Assembly (NCBI GenBank): GCA_003446015.1
Contig: DMBU01000124.1
Span: 1-64,000, forward strand
Origin: Bacteroidales bacterium
Lineage (GTDB): Bacteria; Bacteroidota; Bacteroidia; Bacteroidales; UBA12077
Direction: 5' to 3'
DNA length: 64,000 nt
Shown in pieces: positions 44,108 through 53,199 of the stretch. How positions within the stretch are numbered: the first letter of the stretch is position 1; the number at the start of each line of letters is the position of its first letter. A program made the position numbers and the translations under genes. The notes beneath the pieces were generated by a model, which had not been told where the DNA came from, made no database searches, and worked only from the letters and a program-made list of their open reading frames with translations.

Positions 44108-47100
44108 ATGAGCGAGTCGATATTAAATGCACTAATACACTTATTTGCAATTGTAGCAAATGTAAATATTGAGGGAGTTACTGCAAAAGGAAGAAAAATT
44201 GTTGAAGTTTATCTTTCAAGATATCTTACAAATGAACTTATAGGTGAATATCTTAGGTTATTTGACAATTACCTGGAATTTTATAAAAGAGAATTAGACA
44301 GGGAAGATGTAAAAGACCTAAAAGACAGTGCTTCACTAATATCCTTCCAAATTTCAAATGTTTGCCGACAAATCAAAAAAGGACTCCTTCGCGATGAGCG
44401 GGTAATTGTTTTCCTGGAGTTACTCGAGTTTGTTTACGAGGACCATATGGTTACTACACAAGAATTTGAGTTTATAAAAACAGTAGCAAAGTCGTTTAGT
44501 TTATCCGAAAGTGAATTTAATAATTTTAAATCTTTCATTTTTGAAAGTGATCCGGAAAAACTGGATAAAGATAAGGTGTTAGTCATTGATAACCAGGTTC
44601 GTGAATGGTCTGATAACCTGGCGTGGTTAATGAAAAAGAAAAAAGGACTTCAGGAAGAACCATATAAACATTTATTTAAACAAAATCTTTATGGTAAAAT
44701 AGTCGTTTTTTATATAAAGTCTATTCAATCATTTATTTTCCGATATTTCGGTGAGCTTAATCTATTTGTTGAGGGTCAAAAGATAAAATACGGGCGAACA
44801 TATTTTTTAAATAAAGGAGCAATTATAAAAGGTCCAAACATTGAGTCAATTTACTATTATGATGTTGCTTCTAAGTTTATTCTGAGTTCGGAGGAAAATC
44901 GAATTACATTTACTGGAAAAGATGTTGAGTTCCACTTTAGAAATAGTAAAAACGGAATTCAAAAGTTTAATTTTTCTGAGGAATCAGGACAGATGATTGC
45001 CATAATGGGGGGTAGCGGAGTTGGAAAATCTACCTTGCTGAATTTATTAAGTGGTAAAATTAAACCAACAAGTGGCAGTATAAAAATCAACGAACATACG
45101 GTACGTGCAGGGAGTAATTCATTAACCGGTTTAATAGGATTTGTACCACAGGACGATTTGCTTTTTGAAGAACTAACGGTTTATCAGAATCTTTATTATA
45201 ATGCAAAACTTTGTTTTAGCGAATTTAACGAACAACAAATAATTGAAAAGGTGAATGCTGTTCTTATTGACCTTGATTTATATGAGGCAAGAAACCTGTA
45301 CGTTGGAAACCCTTTAAATAAGTTTATTAGCGGAGGACAGAGAAAAAGATTAAATATAGGTTTGGAGCTGATGCGAGAACCAATGCTTCTATTCGTAGAT
45401 GAGCCAACATCGGGATTATCATCAATGGATTCTGAAAAAGTAATGAATTTACTTAAAGAACAGGCGCACAAGGGGAAATTGGTTATAGCAAATATTCATC
45501 AGCCGTCGTCTGACATTTTTAAACTTTTCGATAAACTTTGGATATTAGATAAAGGAGGTTACCCAATTTATCAGGGTAATCCTGTTGATGCTATTGTTTA
45601 TTTTAAAACAATTACATCTTTAGTTAATGCTGCCGAAAGTGAGTGTGCATGTTGTGGAACAATTAATCCTGATCAAGTCTTACAAATTGTTGAAGAAAAA
45701 GAAATCAACGAATACGGAAAAGAAACCCATATTCGAAAAACATCACCAGAAACATGGTATTATAGATACATTGATAATATAGAAAAGAAAATCAAACCTA
45801 AGCACACCGAAGAGACACTTCCTGATTCAGATTTTAAAATCCCTGACTTTATCAGACAGTTTAAAGTGTTTAGCATGAGGAATATCCTCTCGAAACTTAC
45901 AAATAAACAATATTTGCTTATTAATTTTCTTGAAGCACCCTTATTAGCACTTATATTAGGAACTTTTACTAAATATGTGACTCCTGACGGATATGTTTTT
46001 GGTGAAAACATGAACCTGCCTGTATTCCTTTTTATGGCGGTTGTAGTGGCTCTTTTTTTAGGTTTATCCATTAGTGCAGAGGAAATCATTAAAGACAGAA
46101 AAATACTTGAAAGAGAGTCATTCTTAAAATTAAGCTGGTTTAGTTATGTCAATTCAAAAATTGTTACTTTGTTTACAATTTCGGCTGTACAAACTTTTTT
46201 ATTTACAATAATCGGAAATTCAATTCTTGAAATTCATGGAATGGTATTACCTTTTTGGTTAATATTATTTTCAGCGGCATGTATGGGTAATATTATCGGA
46301 CTAAATATTTCATCAGGGCTTGATTCGGTAATTGCCATTTATATTCTTATTCCTTTAATTCTGGTTCCTCAGTTACTACTTGGTGGTGCGATGATCCATT
46401 TTGATGATTTACATAAAAGTTTCACAAACAAAACCTATGTGCCTTTTATTGGAAATTTAATGACTACCCGATGGGCATACGAAGCACTCGCTGTTGAGCA
46501 ATTTAAAAAAAACAGATTCGAAAAAATATTTTTCGTAGATGAAAAAATAATAAGTAATGCAGATTACAAAAACTCTTTTCTTATTCCTCAGTTACAAAAT
46601 AAACTGGAGCTTTGTATGAGAAGAAAAGAAAGTAGTATAGACTCTCTGGCTCTAATTCAGGATTTAAAGATAATTAGAAATGAACTTAATATTATTTCAA
46701 TGAATGAGGAAATTCCTCCGTTCCAATATATACATTTATTAAATGCTCATGATTTTAGTGAAAGTCTTATGGAGTTGGCATATCAGTATCTGGTAAGATT
46801 AGGAATAAGTCTTTCTGAAGAAAAAGAAAAAGCCAATGAAAGAAGAGAATCAGAATATCAACATATGATTTCTGAACTGGGTCAGGAGGGATTCGTAAAA
46901 TTTAAACAAAAATACTATAATAAAAACCTGGCAGATATTGTTCTAAATAGAAATGAGATAAACAAAGTATACCAAACTAAGAAAAGACTGGTTCAAAAAA
47001 AGGACCCGATTTTCATGGAGCCAACCTCAAATTATGGCAGAGCACATTTTTATGCTCCAATAAAAATAGTTAACAATTTCAAAATAGATACTTTGTGGTA

Positions 47101-47233
47101 CAACTTATTAATGTTATGGATTCTTTCAGGGGTTCTGTATTTGATGTTAATATTTGATTGGCTAAGAAAGGGAATAAAATACATGCAGGCTCTTAATATA
47201 AACCAACGAATAATGCATTGGAGAAAGGAGTAA
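44108..47233 (+). CDS. large ABCG-type half transporter with helical N-terminal domain
   Basis: Seen: an N-terminal helical region (about 1-150) that resembles TerB-like domains, a linker that may hold a small beta domain (200-270), and an ATPase with Walker A GGSGVGKST near 301, signature ISGGQRKRLNIGLEL and Walker B LLFVDEPTSGLSS. An insert with the cysteine cluster ECACCGTINPDQ comes next. The ABC2-type membrane domain runs from about 590 to 780, a long soluble stretch from about 790 to 985, and a last membrane helix near the C-terminus. The start is ATG at 44108; the TTG at 44105 is less likely. The order ATPase-membrane is that of ABCG (White/BcrP) proteins. The 1041-residue size and extra domains are much larger than usual. 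Substrate unknown. It precedes the SiaC-type gene by 79 bp. Confidence 0.83.
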   Translation: MSESILNALIHLFAIVANVNIEGVTAKGRKIVEVYLSRYLTNELIGEYLRLFDNYLEFYKRELDREDVKDLKDSASLISFQISNVCRQIKKGLLRDERVIVFLELLEFVYEDHMVTTQEFEFIKTVAKSFSLSESEFNNFKSFIFESDPEKLDKDKVLVIDNQVREWSDNLAWLMKKKKGLQEEPYKHLFKQNLYGKIVVFYIKSIQSFIFRYFGELNLFVEGQKIKYGRTYFLNKGAIIKGPNIESIYYYDVASKFILSSEENRITFTGKDVEFHFRNSKNGIQKFNFSEESGQMIAIMGGSGVGKSTLLNLLSGKIKPTSGSIKINEHTVRAGSNSLTGLIGFVPQDDLLFEELTVYQNLYYNAKLCFSEFNEQQIIEKVNAVLIDLDLYEARNLYVGNPLNKFISGGQRKRLNIGLELMREPMLLFVDEPTSGLSSMDSEKVMNLLKEQAHKGKLVIANIHQPSSDIFKLFDKLWILDKGGYPIYQGNPVDAIVYFKTITSLVNAAESECACCGTINPDQVLQIVEEKEINEYGKETHIRKTSPETWYYRYIDNIEKKIKPKHTEETLPDSDFKIPDFIRQFKVFSMRNILSKLTNKQYLLINFLEAPLLALILGTFTKYVTPDGYVFGENMNLPVFLFMAVVVALFLGLSISAEEIIKDRKILERESFLKLSWFSYVNSKIVTLFTISAVQTFLFTIIGNSILEIHGMVLPFWLILFSAACMGNIIGLNISSGLDSVIAIYILIPLILVPQLLLGGAMIHFDDLHKSFTNKTYVPFIGNLMTTRWAYEALAVEQFKKNRFEKIFFVDEKIISNADYKNSFLIPQLQNKLELCMRRKESSIDSLALIQDLKIIRNELNIISMNEEIPPFQYIHLLNAHDFSESLMELAYQYLVRLGISLSEEKEKANERRESEYQHMISELGQEGFVKFKQKYYNKNLADIVLNRNEINKVYQTKKRLVQKKDPIFMEPTSNYGRAHFYAPIKIVNNFKIDTLWYNLLMLWILSGVLYLMLIFDWLRKGIKYMQALNINQRIMHWRKE

Positions 47234-47312
47234 AGATTTTCTGATAATTTCAGGTAACTAAAATGATAAGATTACGTAAGAAATCAACAGGCATATATAC
47301 AAACAAAAAACA

Positions 47313-47822
47313 ATGAGTCTTACTATTGAAGAATCTTTTGACACACCTTATATTCATCTTGAGAATGGATTAATAAAAATGGAAGGGCAGTTAATGCCTG
47401 AGAATATTTTAATCTTTTTTAAATCTGTAAATAAATGGATAGAAGGTTATCTTAAGAAACCTGCTAAATTTACCAAAATAGATTTGAATTTTTCATATTT
47501 AAATAGTTGCTCAACAAAGCATTTGTGCGATACTCTAAAATTATTTAACGAAAAATACCTGGAAGGTTTTGATATGAAAATTTACTGGACTTACGAAGAA
47601 GGAGATGATACGGTCCAGGAAATAGGAGATGATTTAGAGTCAATGATTGAAATACCTTTTGAATATATTGTTAAAGAAACGCTAACCAAAGAAAGAAAGC
47701 GTATTAAAGTTAAAAACAGACTCACAGGTAAAACTGGTGAGATTTCACTTAAATACTGGGAAACAATTAAAAGAAACGGACACGAAAGGGATTTTGAACT
47801 TTTAGAAACGATTAAGCTCTAA
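47313..47822 (+). CDS. SiaC/DUF1987-type regulatory protein
   Basis: Seen: KMEGQLMPENILIFFKSVNKWIEGYL, IDLNFSYLNSCSTKHL and IYWTYEEGDDTVQEIGDDLES. They match the pattern of DUF1987/SiaC proteins (GxSxPEN, YxNSSSxK, WxYExxDxxxxExGED). In Pseudomonas SiaC is phosphorylated on a threonine by SiaB and then acts on a diguanylate cyclase. Thr68 in CSTKH lies in the corresponding motif. A C-terminal extension of about 45 residues (from KETLTKERKRIKVKN) is basic and not part of that domain as I know it. No SiaB kinase or PP2C phosphatase is nearby. Its stop overlaps that of lpxA on the other strand. Confidence 0.72.
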   Translation: MSLTIEESFDTPYIHLENGLIKMEGQLMPENILIFFKSVNKWIEGYLKKPAKFTKIDLNFSYLNSCSTKHLCDTLKLFNEKYLEGFDMKIYWTYEEGDDTVQEIGDDLESMIEIPFEYIVKETLTKERKRIKVKNRLTGKTGEISLKYWETIKRNGHERDFELLETIKL

Positions 47823-48601
47823 GCCCCATTATATCCTCTTATCACACCTCTCTCAGAGTTTTTAATAAAATTTAAAATGTAGTCTCTTTCCGGAGATACA
47901 GGAATTTCTGCTTCTATGTATTTTAATGCCTGACTTACATTTTGTTCCTTAACAAAAATCTCTCTGTATATATCCTGAATTTGAGCAATAATTTCATTCG
48001 AGAAGTTTCTACGTCTTAAGCCAATTGAGTTAACTCCAACATATGAAACGGGCTCGTGTGCAACAGTTACATATGGAGGAATATCTTTTCGAACTAAAGA
48101 ACCCCCGGAAACCATAACATGACCACCAATATGAACAAATTGATGTATTTGAACATCACCACTTATAACAGCAAAATCGTCGATAATAATTTCACCAGCA
48201 ACATTTGTACTATTCGATATAATAATATTGTTACCTAATTTGCTGTCGTGTCCAATATGAACATAAGCCATTAATAAACAATTGTTTCCAACAACGGTTT
48301 TTCCTTTCGAAGCGGTTCCTCTGTTAACAGTCACACACTCTCGCAATGTTGTATTATCTCCAATTTCAGCAGTAGTTTCTTCTCCTTTAAATTTAAGATC
48401 CTGAGGAATTGCAGAAACAACTGCTCCCGGAAAAATTTTGCAATTTTTACCAATTCGGGCACCTTCCATTAAGGTGGCATTTGGTCCTATCCAGGTACCA
48501 TCACCTATTTCTACATTTTTATCTATCCATGCAAATGCATCTATTTTTACATCTTTGCCAATTTTTGCTTCCGGATGAATGTATGCTAAATCTCTGCTCA
48601 T
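47819..48601 (-). CDS. lpxA: acyl-ACP--UDP-N-acetylglucosamine O-acyltransferase
   Basis: LpxA does the first acylation of UDP-GlcNAc in lipid A synthesis. Seen: 260 residues with left-handed beta-helix hexapeptide repeats from residue 7, the catalytic histidine H118 in VHIGHDSKLG, and the C-terminal helical part with GLRRRNFSNEIIAQIQDIYRE. It lies 15 bp after lpxC-fabZ on the same strand and is the last gene of the lipid A group. The stop shares bases with the stop of the convergent SiaC-type gene. Confidence 0.95.
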   Translation of the reverse strand: MSRDLAYIHPEAKIGKDVKIDAFAWIDKNVEIGDGTWIGPNATLMEGARIGKNCKIFPGAVVSAIPQDLKFKGEETTAEIGDNTTLRECVTVNRGTASKGKTVVGNNCLLMAYVHIGHDSKLGNNIIISNSTNVAGEIIIDDFAVISGDVQIHQFVHIGGHVMVSGGSLVRKDIPPYVTVAHEPVSYVGVNSIGLRRRNFSNEIIAQIQDIYREIFVKEQNVSQALKYIEAEIPVSPERDYILNFIKNSERGVIRGYNGA

Positions 48602-48616
48602 AGGAATAGTTGTCGT

Positions 48617-50014
48617 TTATTTTATTTTTGAAACCTGGGCCATTAATTCTCCTTCCATAACAAGGTCTTCGCCTACAAAAGCTTGTCCAAACATATTTAC
48701 CAGACCTCTTCTAATAGGAGAAAGAAGTTCTAGTCTGAAAATTAGTGTATCCCCGGGAATTACTTTTCTCTTAAATCTAACTTTATCAATTTTTAAAAAT
48801 AAAGTCTGATAATTTTCAGGATCTTCCACCTGGCTTAAAGCTAATATACCACCAACTTGTGCCATTGCTTCAACTTGCAATACTCCGGGCATAATAGGCT
48901 CGTTTGGGAAATGTCCAAGAAAGTAATTCTCGTTCATCGTAACATTTTTTATCCCAATTACTGAAGTTTCATCCATTTCGGTAACTTTATCAATTAACAG
49001 AAACGGATATCGATGAGGTAACAAAGCCTTTATTTGGTTTATATCGTAAAGGGGCTTTTTAGCAGGATCATATTGAGGTATAGCAATTCGTGATAATTCT
49101 TTTTTAATGTTTTCCTTTATAATCCTGGCCAGCTGGGTATTTGCATAATGTCCGGGACGTGATGCAACAATTTTACCTTTAATCGGACGCCCAATTAAAG
49201 ATAAGTCACCAAGAACATCTAATAATTTGTGGCGGGCAGGTTCGTTACTAAACCTTAAATCAACATTATTTAAAATCCCTTCTTTAACTTTAACATGTGG
49301 CTTATTAAATAAGTCGGCCATTCTGTCTAGCTCGTCCTGAGAAACTTCGTTTTCCATGATAACAATAGCGTTTTGTAAATCACCACCTTTTATCAGGTTG
49401 TGTTTTAAAAGAAATTCAAGTTCATGGAAGAAAACAAAGGTTCTTGATGGCGCAATCTCTTTTTCAAAATCATGTGAAGGATGATATGATGCATATTGAT
49501 GGCCTAATACTTTTGAATTATAATCAACCATTACATCAACAGAAAATTGATCGTCAGGATATGCAACCAATTCTATGTTATTTTCTTCGTCGCGGAAAAC
49601 TGTACGTTCTTTAATAACATAATAATCTCTTTCAGCATTTTGTTCGATTATTCCTGCTTTTTTTAATGCTTCAACATATTTAATTGAACTCCCATCAAGA
49701 ATAGGTGCTTCAGGGCCAGTAAACTCCATTAAGATATTATCTAATTCCAAGCCAACTAAAGAAGCCAATACATGTTCTATGGTATGAATCTGAACACCAT
49801 TTTCTTCTAAGGTTGTTCCTCTTGAAGTTTCTACTACATTATCAACTATTGGTGTAATAAAAGGTTTCCCTTCAAGATCAGTTCGTTGAAATTTATAGCC
49901 ATGATTTATTGGTGCAGGACGAAAAGTTATAGTAACCTCATACCCTGTATGCAATCCTTTTCCCGATAATGAAACGGATTCCTTTATAGTTTTTTGCATT
50001 TTTGACATATTCAA
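48617..50014 (-). CDS. lpxC-fabZ: bifunctional UDP-3-O-acyl-GlcNAc deacetylase / 3-hydroxyacyl-ACP dehydratase
   Basis: LpxC is the committed, zinc-dependent deacetylation of lipid A synthesis; FabZ dehydrates 3-hydroxyacyl-ACP in fatty acid synthesis. Seen: LpxC part (about 5-310) with zinc ligands H81 in TIEHVLAS, H262 and D266 in RHKLLDVLGD, and the catalytic H289 in RPGHYANTQ. The FabZ part (about 325-465) has LLPHRYPFLLIDKV and LGHFPNEPIMPGVLQVEAMAQ, with H368 and E382. The fusion is normal in Bacteroidota. It couples two enzymes that use the same 3-hydroxyacyl-ACP. The start is placed at 50014; an ATG two codons later is equally possible. Confidence 0.96.
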   Translation of the reverse strand: MNMSKMQKTIKESVSLSGKGLHTGYEVTITFRPAPINHGYKFQRTDLEGKPFITPIVDNVVETSRGTTLEENGVQIHTIEHVLASLVGLELDNILMEFTGPEAPILDGSSIKYVEALKKAGIIEQNAERDYYVIKERTVFRDEENNIELVAYPDDQFSVDVMVDYNSKVLGHQYASYHPSHDFEKEIAPSRTFVFFHELEFLLKHNLIKGGDLQNAIVIMENEVSQDELDRMADLFNKPHVKVKEGILNNVDLRFSNEPARHKLLDVLGDLSLIGRPIKGKIVASRPGHYANTQLARIIKENIKKELSRIAIPQYDPAKKPLYDINQIKALLPHRYPFLLIDKVTEMDETSVIGIKNVTMNENYFLGHFPNEPIMPGVLQVEAMAQVGGILALSQVEDPENYQTLFLKIDKVRFKRKVIPGDTLIFRLELLSPIRRGLVNMFGQAFVGEDLVMEGELMAQVSKIK

Positions 50015-50119
50015 AAAATATTAATTTCAATGATAAAAAAATCGCCGCAAGTTACAAAAAACTTAATAAATTCTCACTTAAGACGATCGAATATAATTTT
50101 ATTGATAGTAATTAAAGAA

Positions 50120-51160
50120 CTATTCCACACTTTTTAGTTTGCTTAATTCATTTTCTAGTTGCTTAACTCTTTTAAACAAATCGGGGAGCTGCTTATAAAC
50201 AATAAAGGATTTTTGAAACTCTCGAATGTTAAATGCAGGAGTTCCCATAACAATACTTCCAGGTTCTTTTATTGTATTTGGTATTCCTGCCTGAGGTGTT
50301 ACCTTTACTCCATCGGCAATTTGTATGTGAGGTGCAATGCCCGATTGCCCTCCGAATTGACAATTCTTCCCTACCTTAGTTGATCCGGCTACTCCGCTTT
50401 GTGCAGCAATAACCGTATTTTCACCAATTTGAACATTATGTCCAATTTGATTTAAATTATCTAATTTGGCTCCTTTTTTTATTATGGTTGAACCCATTGT
50501 AGCTCTGTCGATTGTTGTGTTCGATCCAATTTCCACATTATCCTCTATAATAACATTTCCTAATTGAGGGATTTTACGATAAACATTGTTTTCGTCGGGA
50601 GCAAAGCCAAAACCATCCGATCCTACAACTGCACCAGCATGTATAATACAATCTTCTCCAATTACACACTCATGATAAATTTTAACTCCGGAATTTAAGA
50701 TGGTGTTCTTACTTACAGTTACATTGTCATCAATAAATACATGAGGAAATAGTTTAACATGATCACCAATTACAGCATTTTCTCCGATGTATACAAATGG
50801 TGCGATGTAAACACCATCACCTATTTTTGCTGATTCTTCAATAAATGCTAACGAACTTACTCCTTGCTTAACCGGCCTGGCCTGTTCTGCTAATTCAAGT
50901 AATCTGGCAAAACTTTCGTATGCATTATCAACTTTAATTAAGGTTGCCGAAACTTCATTTTCAAGCTCCAGACTTTTATTTATTAAAACAATCGAAGCTT
51001 CAGTTGTATATAAATACTTATTATATTTAGGATTTGCTAAGAAAGCAAGAGTTCCCGGTGTTGCTTCCTCAATCTTAGCCACGTTATTAACTTTAACTTC
51101 TGGGTTTCCGATAACCTCTCCATTTAAAAACTCGGCTATTGCTTTAGCTGTAAATTCCAT
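50120..51160 (-). CDS. lpxD: UDP-3-O-acylglucosamine N-acyltransferase
   Basis: LpxD adds the second acyl chain in lipid A synthesis. Seen: 346 residues with the N-terminal uridine-binding domain (about 1-100, with GTLAFLANPKYNKYLYTTEASIVLI), the hexapeptide-repeat helix (110-300) with the catalytic histidine in NQIGHNVQIGENT, and a C-terminal helix (LPDLFKRVKQLENELSKLK) that forms a trimer stalk. It lies 105 bp upstream of lpxC-fabZ in the same direction. Confidence 0.95.
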   Translation of the reverse strand: MEFTAKAIAEFLNGEVIGNPEVKVNNVAKIEEATPGTLAFLANPKYNKYLYTTEASIVLINKSLELENEVSATLIKVDNAYESFARLLELAEQARPVKQGVSSLAFIEESAKIGDGVYIAPFVYIGENAVIGDHVKLFPHVFIDDNVTVSKNTILNSGVKIYHECVIGEDCIIHAGAVVGSDGFGFAPDENNVYRKIPQLGNVIIEDNVEIGSNTTIDRATMGSTIIKKGAKLDNLNQIGHNVQIGENTVIAAQSGVAGSTKVGKNCQFGGQSGIAPHIQIADGVKVTPQAGIPNTIKEPGSIVMGTPAFNIREFQKSFIVYKQLPDLFKRVKQLENELSKLKSVE

Positions 51161-51188
51161 GTTAATCAGGTGTTAAATGGTTGAATGG

Positions 51189-51196
51189 CAAAAATA
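51189..51196 (-). promoter_or_regulatory. putative -7 promoter element of lpxD
   Basis: On the minus strand TATTTTTG fits TAnnTTTG, about 30 bp before the lpxD start. No clear -33 element is seen. Confidence 0.4.
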
Positions 51197-51216
51197 ACAT
51201 TTAAATATTTAATTCA

Positions 51217-52449
51217 TTAAATTTCTTTTGGATAACACAAAAAATATTTACGCACAGTCTTTGATAGCACAGAGATATTGAGCATGTCAGAAGCTTCTGC
51301 AACATCTGCAACAGTGCCATCTTTAAACAGAATCCGGATATTATCATCGAAGGCACTATAGGCATTTTTACTTATATGATCGGTAAAAACGAAAAAACCA
51401 ACTTCTTCTTTACTTAAATCATATTTTTTGGAAGCCTGCAATTTAAGGTCCGAAATCTTGTTCATATCAAAAGGAGTATCTCCAATCTCAATTTTTAACA
51501 AATTCCGGTTAAGAAGTCGTTCCGAAAGCATCGATAGCACTTTATCTGAGTTTTTCGCCCAAACCTTAATAATACTAAAAATGTCATTGTCATCAATAGT
51601 ACTAAAACAGCTCAAAATTTCTTTAATATCTGCCTTATTTATATTCGGATTTCTTAAGAAAAACTCAATTTCAGGTGTTAGATAAATATCATTATGTTGT
51701 GATATAAGAAATTTTACACGATTGAATACTTGTAGCAAAAGTTGTTCAGCAGACACCACCGTTTTATGCAAATAAACCTGCCAATACATGAGCCACCTGG
51801 CGATAAGGAACTTTTCAATTGAATGAATCCCTTTTGCTTCAACAACCAACTGATCATTGATAACATTCAGCATTTTTATTATTCTGTCTGATCCGATAAC
51901 TCCCTCAGATACTCCTGTATAAAAACTATCTCTTCTTAAATAATCTAACCTGTCAACATCAAGCTGACTTGAAACCAACTGATGAAGAAACTTTTTGTGG
52001 TATTGGTTTTTAAATATCTGAATAGCCAGGGTTAATTTTCCTTGAAATTCATCATTAAGATTTTCCATAAATAATAAGGAAAGATCTTCATGTGTATATT
52101 TTTCAATAATTATATTTTCCAGACTATGAGAAAATGGTCCATGTCCAATATCATGCAATAAAATTGCCAGTGTAACTGCTTCTTCTTCTTCTCGTGTTAT
52201 TTGAATATTCTTCGATTTTAAAACGTCAATGGCTAAAGTTAATAAATGCACAGCACCTAATGTGTGTTGAAATCGCGTATGCACAGCACCTGGATAAACA
52301 TAATCAGTTAAACCAAGCTGTTTAATTCTTCTAAGTCGCTGAAAATACTTATGTTCAATTATATCGTAAACAATCTCTGATGGTATATTTATTAGTCCAT
52401 AAACCGGATCGTTAACCACCTTTCTTTTATTTTGCCAATTGTTTTTCAC
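51217..52449 (-). CDS. HD-domain phosphohydrolase
   Basis: Seen: 410 residues with the HD-type metal site: H in TRFQHTLGAVH, HD in LLHDIGHGPFSHSLE, and Asp in QLDVDRLDYLRRDS. This matches the deoxyguanosine-triphosphatase-like HD proteins, which occur upstream of lpxD in many Bacteroidota. The C-terminal half is less conserved. A nucleotide triphosphohydrolase role is inferred from family; the substrate is not settled. It is the first gene of the group running to lpxA, though lpxD seems to have its own promoter. It is divergent from rimP. Confidence 0.85.
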   Translation of the reverse strand: MKNNWQNKRKVVNDPVYGLINIPSEIVYDIIEHKYFQRLRRIKQLGLTDYVYPGAVHTRFQHTLGAVHLLTLAIDVLKSKNIQITREEEEAVTLAILLHDIGHGPFSHSLENIIIEKYTHEDLSLLFMENLNDEFQGKLTLAIQIFKNQYHKKFLHQLVSSQLDVDRLDYLRRDSFYTGVSEGVIGSDRIIKMLNVINDQLVVEAKGIHSIEKFLIARWLMYWQVYLHKTVVSAEQLLLQVFNRVKFLISQHNDIYLTPEIEFFLRNPNINKADIKEILSCFSTIDDNDIFSIIKVWAKNSDKVLSMLSERLLNRNLLKIEIGDTPFDMNKISDLKLQASKKYDLSKEEVGFFVFTDHISKNAYSAFDDNIRILFKDGTVADVAEASDMLNISVLSKTVRKYFLCYPKEI

Positions 52450-52472
52450 AGCAGATTGAATTTGATCTTTAG

Positions 52473-52480
52473 CAAAAATA
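52473..52480 (-). promoter_or_regulatory. putative -7 promoter element of HD hydrolase gene
   Basis: On the minus strand TATTTTTG fits TAnnTTTG, about 25 bp before the ATG at 52449. Confidence 0.4.
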
Positions 52481-52613
52481 CAAGAAAATGAGCAATTAAC
52501 CAGTTATAAATCTTTTGAGAACCTGATCTCTTTAATTTTTGCTTGTTTTATTAAGAAATTAACAGACAATTTGTTCTCAATATTTAAAATGCTCTAATTT
52601 TCAGGTGAATAAT

Positions 52614-52644
52614 TTTGTGTTTTCCAAGTTATTTTATACTTTTG
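52614..52644 (+). promoter_or_regulatory. promoter of rimP-nusA-infB
   Basis: TTTG at 52614-52617, 19 bases, then TACTTTTG at 52637-52644. Both parts match the Bacteroidota vegetative promoter TTTG-N19-21-TAnnTTTG exactly, the only complete match I found in the window. Transcription should start near 52650, leaving a leader of about 60 bases. Confidence 0.7.
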
Positions 52645-52669
52645 CGGCTGAATTATGCTTGATTTGTGT

Positions 52670-52688
52670 AAGGGGACGTGGTCCCCTT
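52670..52688 (+). promoter_or_regulatory. leader hairpin before rimP
   Basis: AAGGGGAC at 52670-52677 pairs perfectly with GTCCCCTT at 52681-52688 around GTG. It lies in the 5' leader, about 20 bases before the rimP start. It is followed by TATTATTATC, not a T-run, so it is more likely a regulatory or stabilising element, or a protein-binding site, than a plain terminator. Confidence 0.55.
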
Positions 52689-52709
52689 TATTATTATCTT
52701 ATTTAGTAT

Positions 52710-53177
52710 ATGGTTACAAAAGAAAACATAAGAGACATAATTGCAGAAATTGTTGAAGAGAAAGAAGCTTTTATTGTAGATATAAAGGTTAGTTCATCTA
52801 ACAAAATTAATATTGAGATTGATAGTTTCAGAGGTTTTACAATTGATGATTGTGTTGAGGTGAGTAGGTTGGTTGAGAGCGGGTTGGATAGAGACAAAGA
52901 AGATTTTGAACTTGAAGTTGCTTCTGCCGGGCTTTCTGAACCATTTAAGGTTGTTCAGCAATATCAAAAGAATATTGGTAAAGAAGTTGAAACACTAACC
53001 AACGAGGGACTTAAGATTAAGGGAATTCTTGCAAATGTTTCAGATACAGGTTTTGAATTAGAAGAATCAAAAAAGGTTAAAGCTGAGGGTAAAAAGAAAA
53101 AACAAGATGTAATTGAAAAACATAAATTTTCTTTTGATCAGGTAAAGTCAACAAAAATTGTAATAACGTTTAAGTAA
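52710..53177 (+). CDS. rimP: ribosome maturation factor RimP
   Basis: RimP helps assemble the 30S ribosomal subunit. Seen: 155 residues with IEIDSFRGFTIDDCVEVSRLVESGLD and LEVASAGLSEPFKVVQQYQKNIGKEV, the two conserved stretches of the family. The C-terminal part (from about 110) is Lys-rich (ESKKVKAEGKKKKQDVIEKH). It is the first gene of the rimP-nusA-infB operon, 22 bp before nusA. Confidence 0.95.
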   Translation: MVTKENIRDIIAEIVEEKEAFIVDIKVSSSNKINIEIDSFRGFTIDDCVEVSRLVESGLDRDKEDFELEVASAGLSEPFKVVQQYQKNIGKEVETLTNEGLKIKGILANVSDTGFELEESKKVKAEGKKKKQDVIEKHKFSFDQVKSTKIVITFK

Positions 53178-53199
53178 AAAGCTAAAAATATATAGTAAG

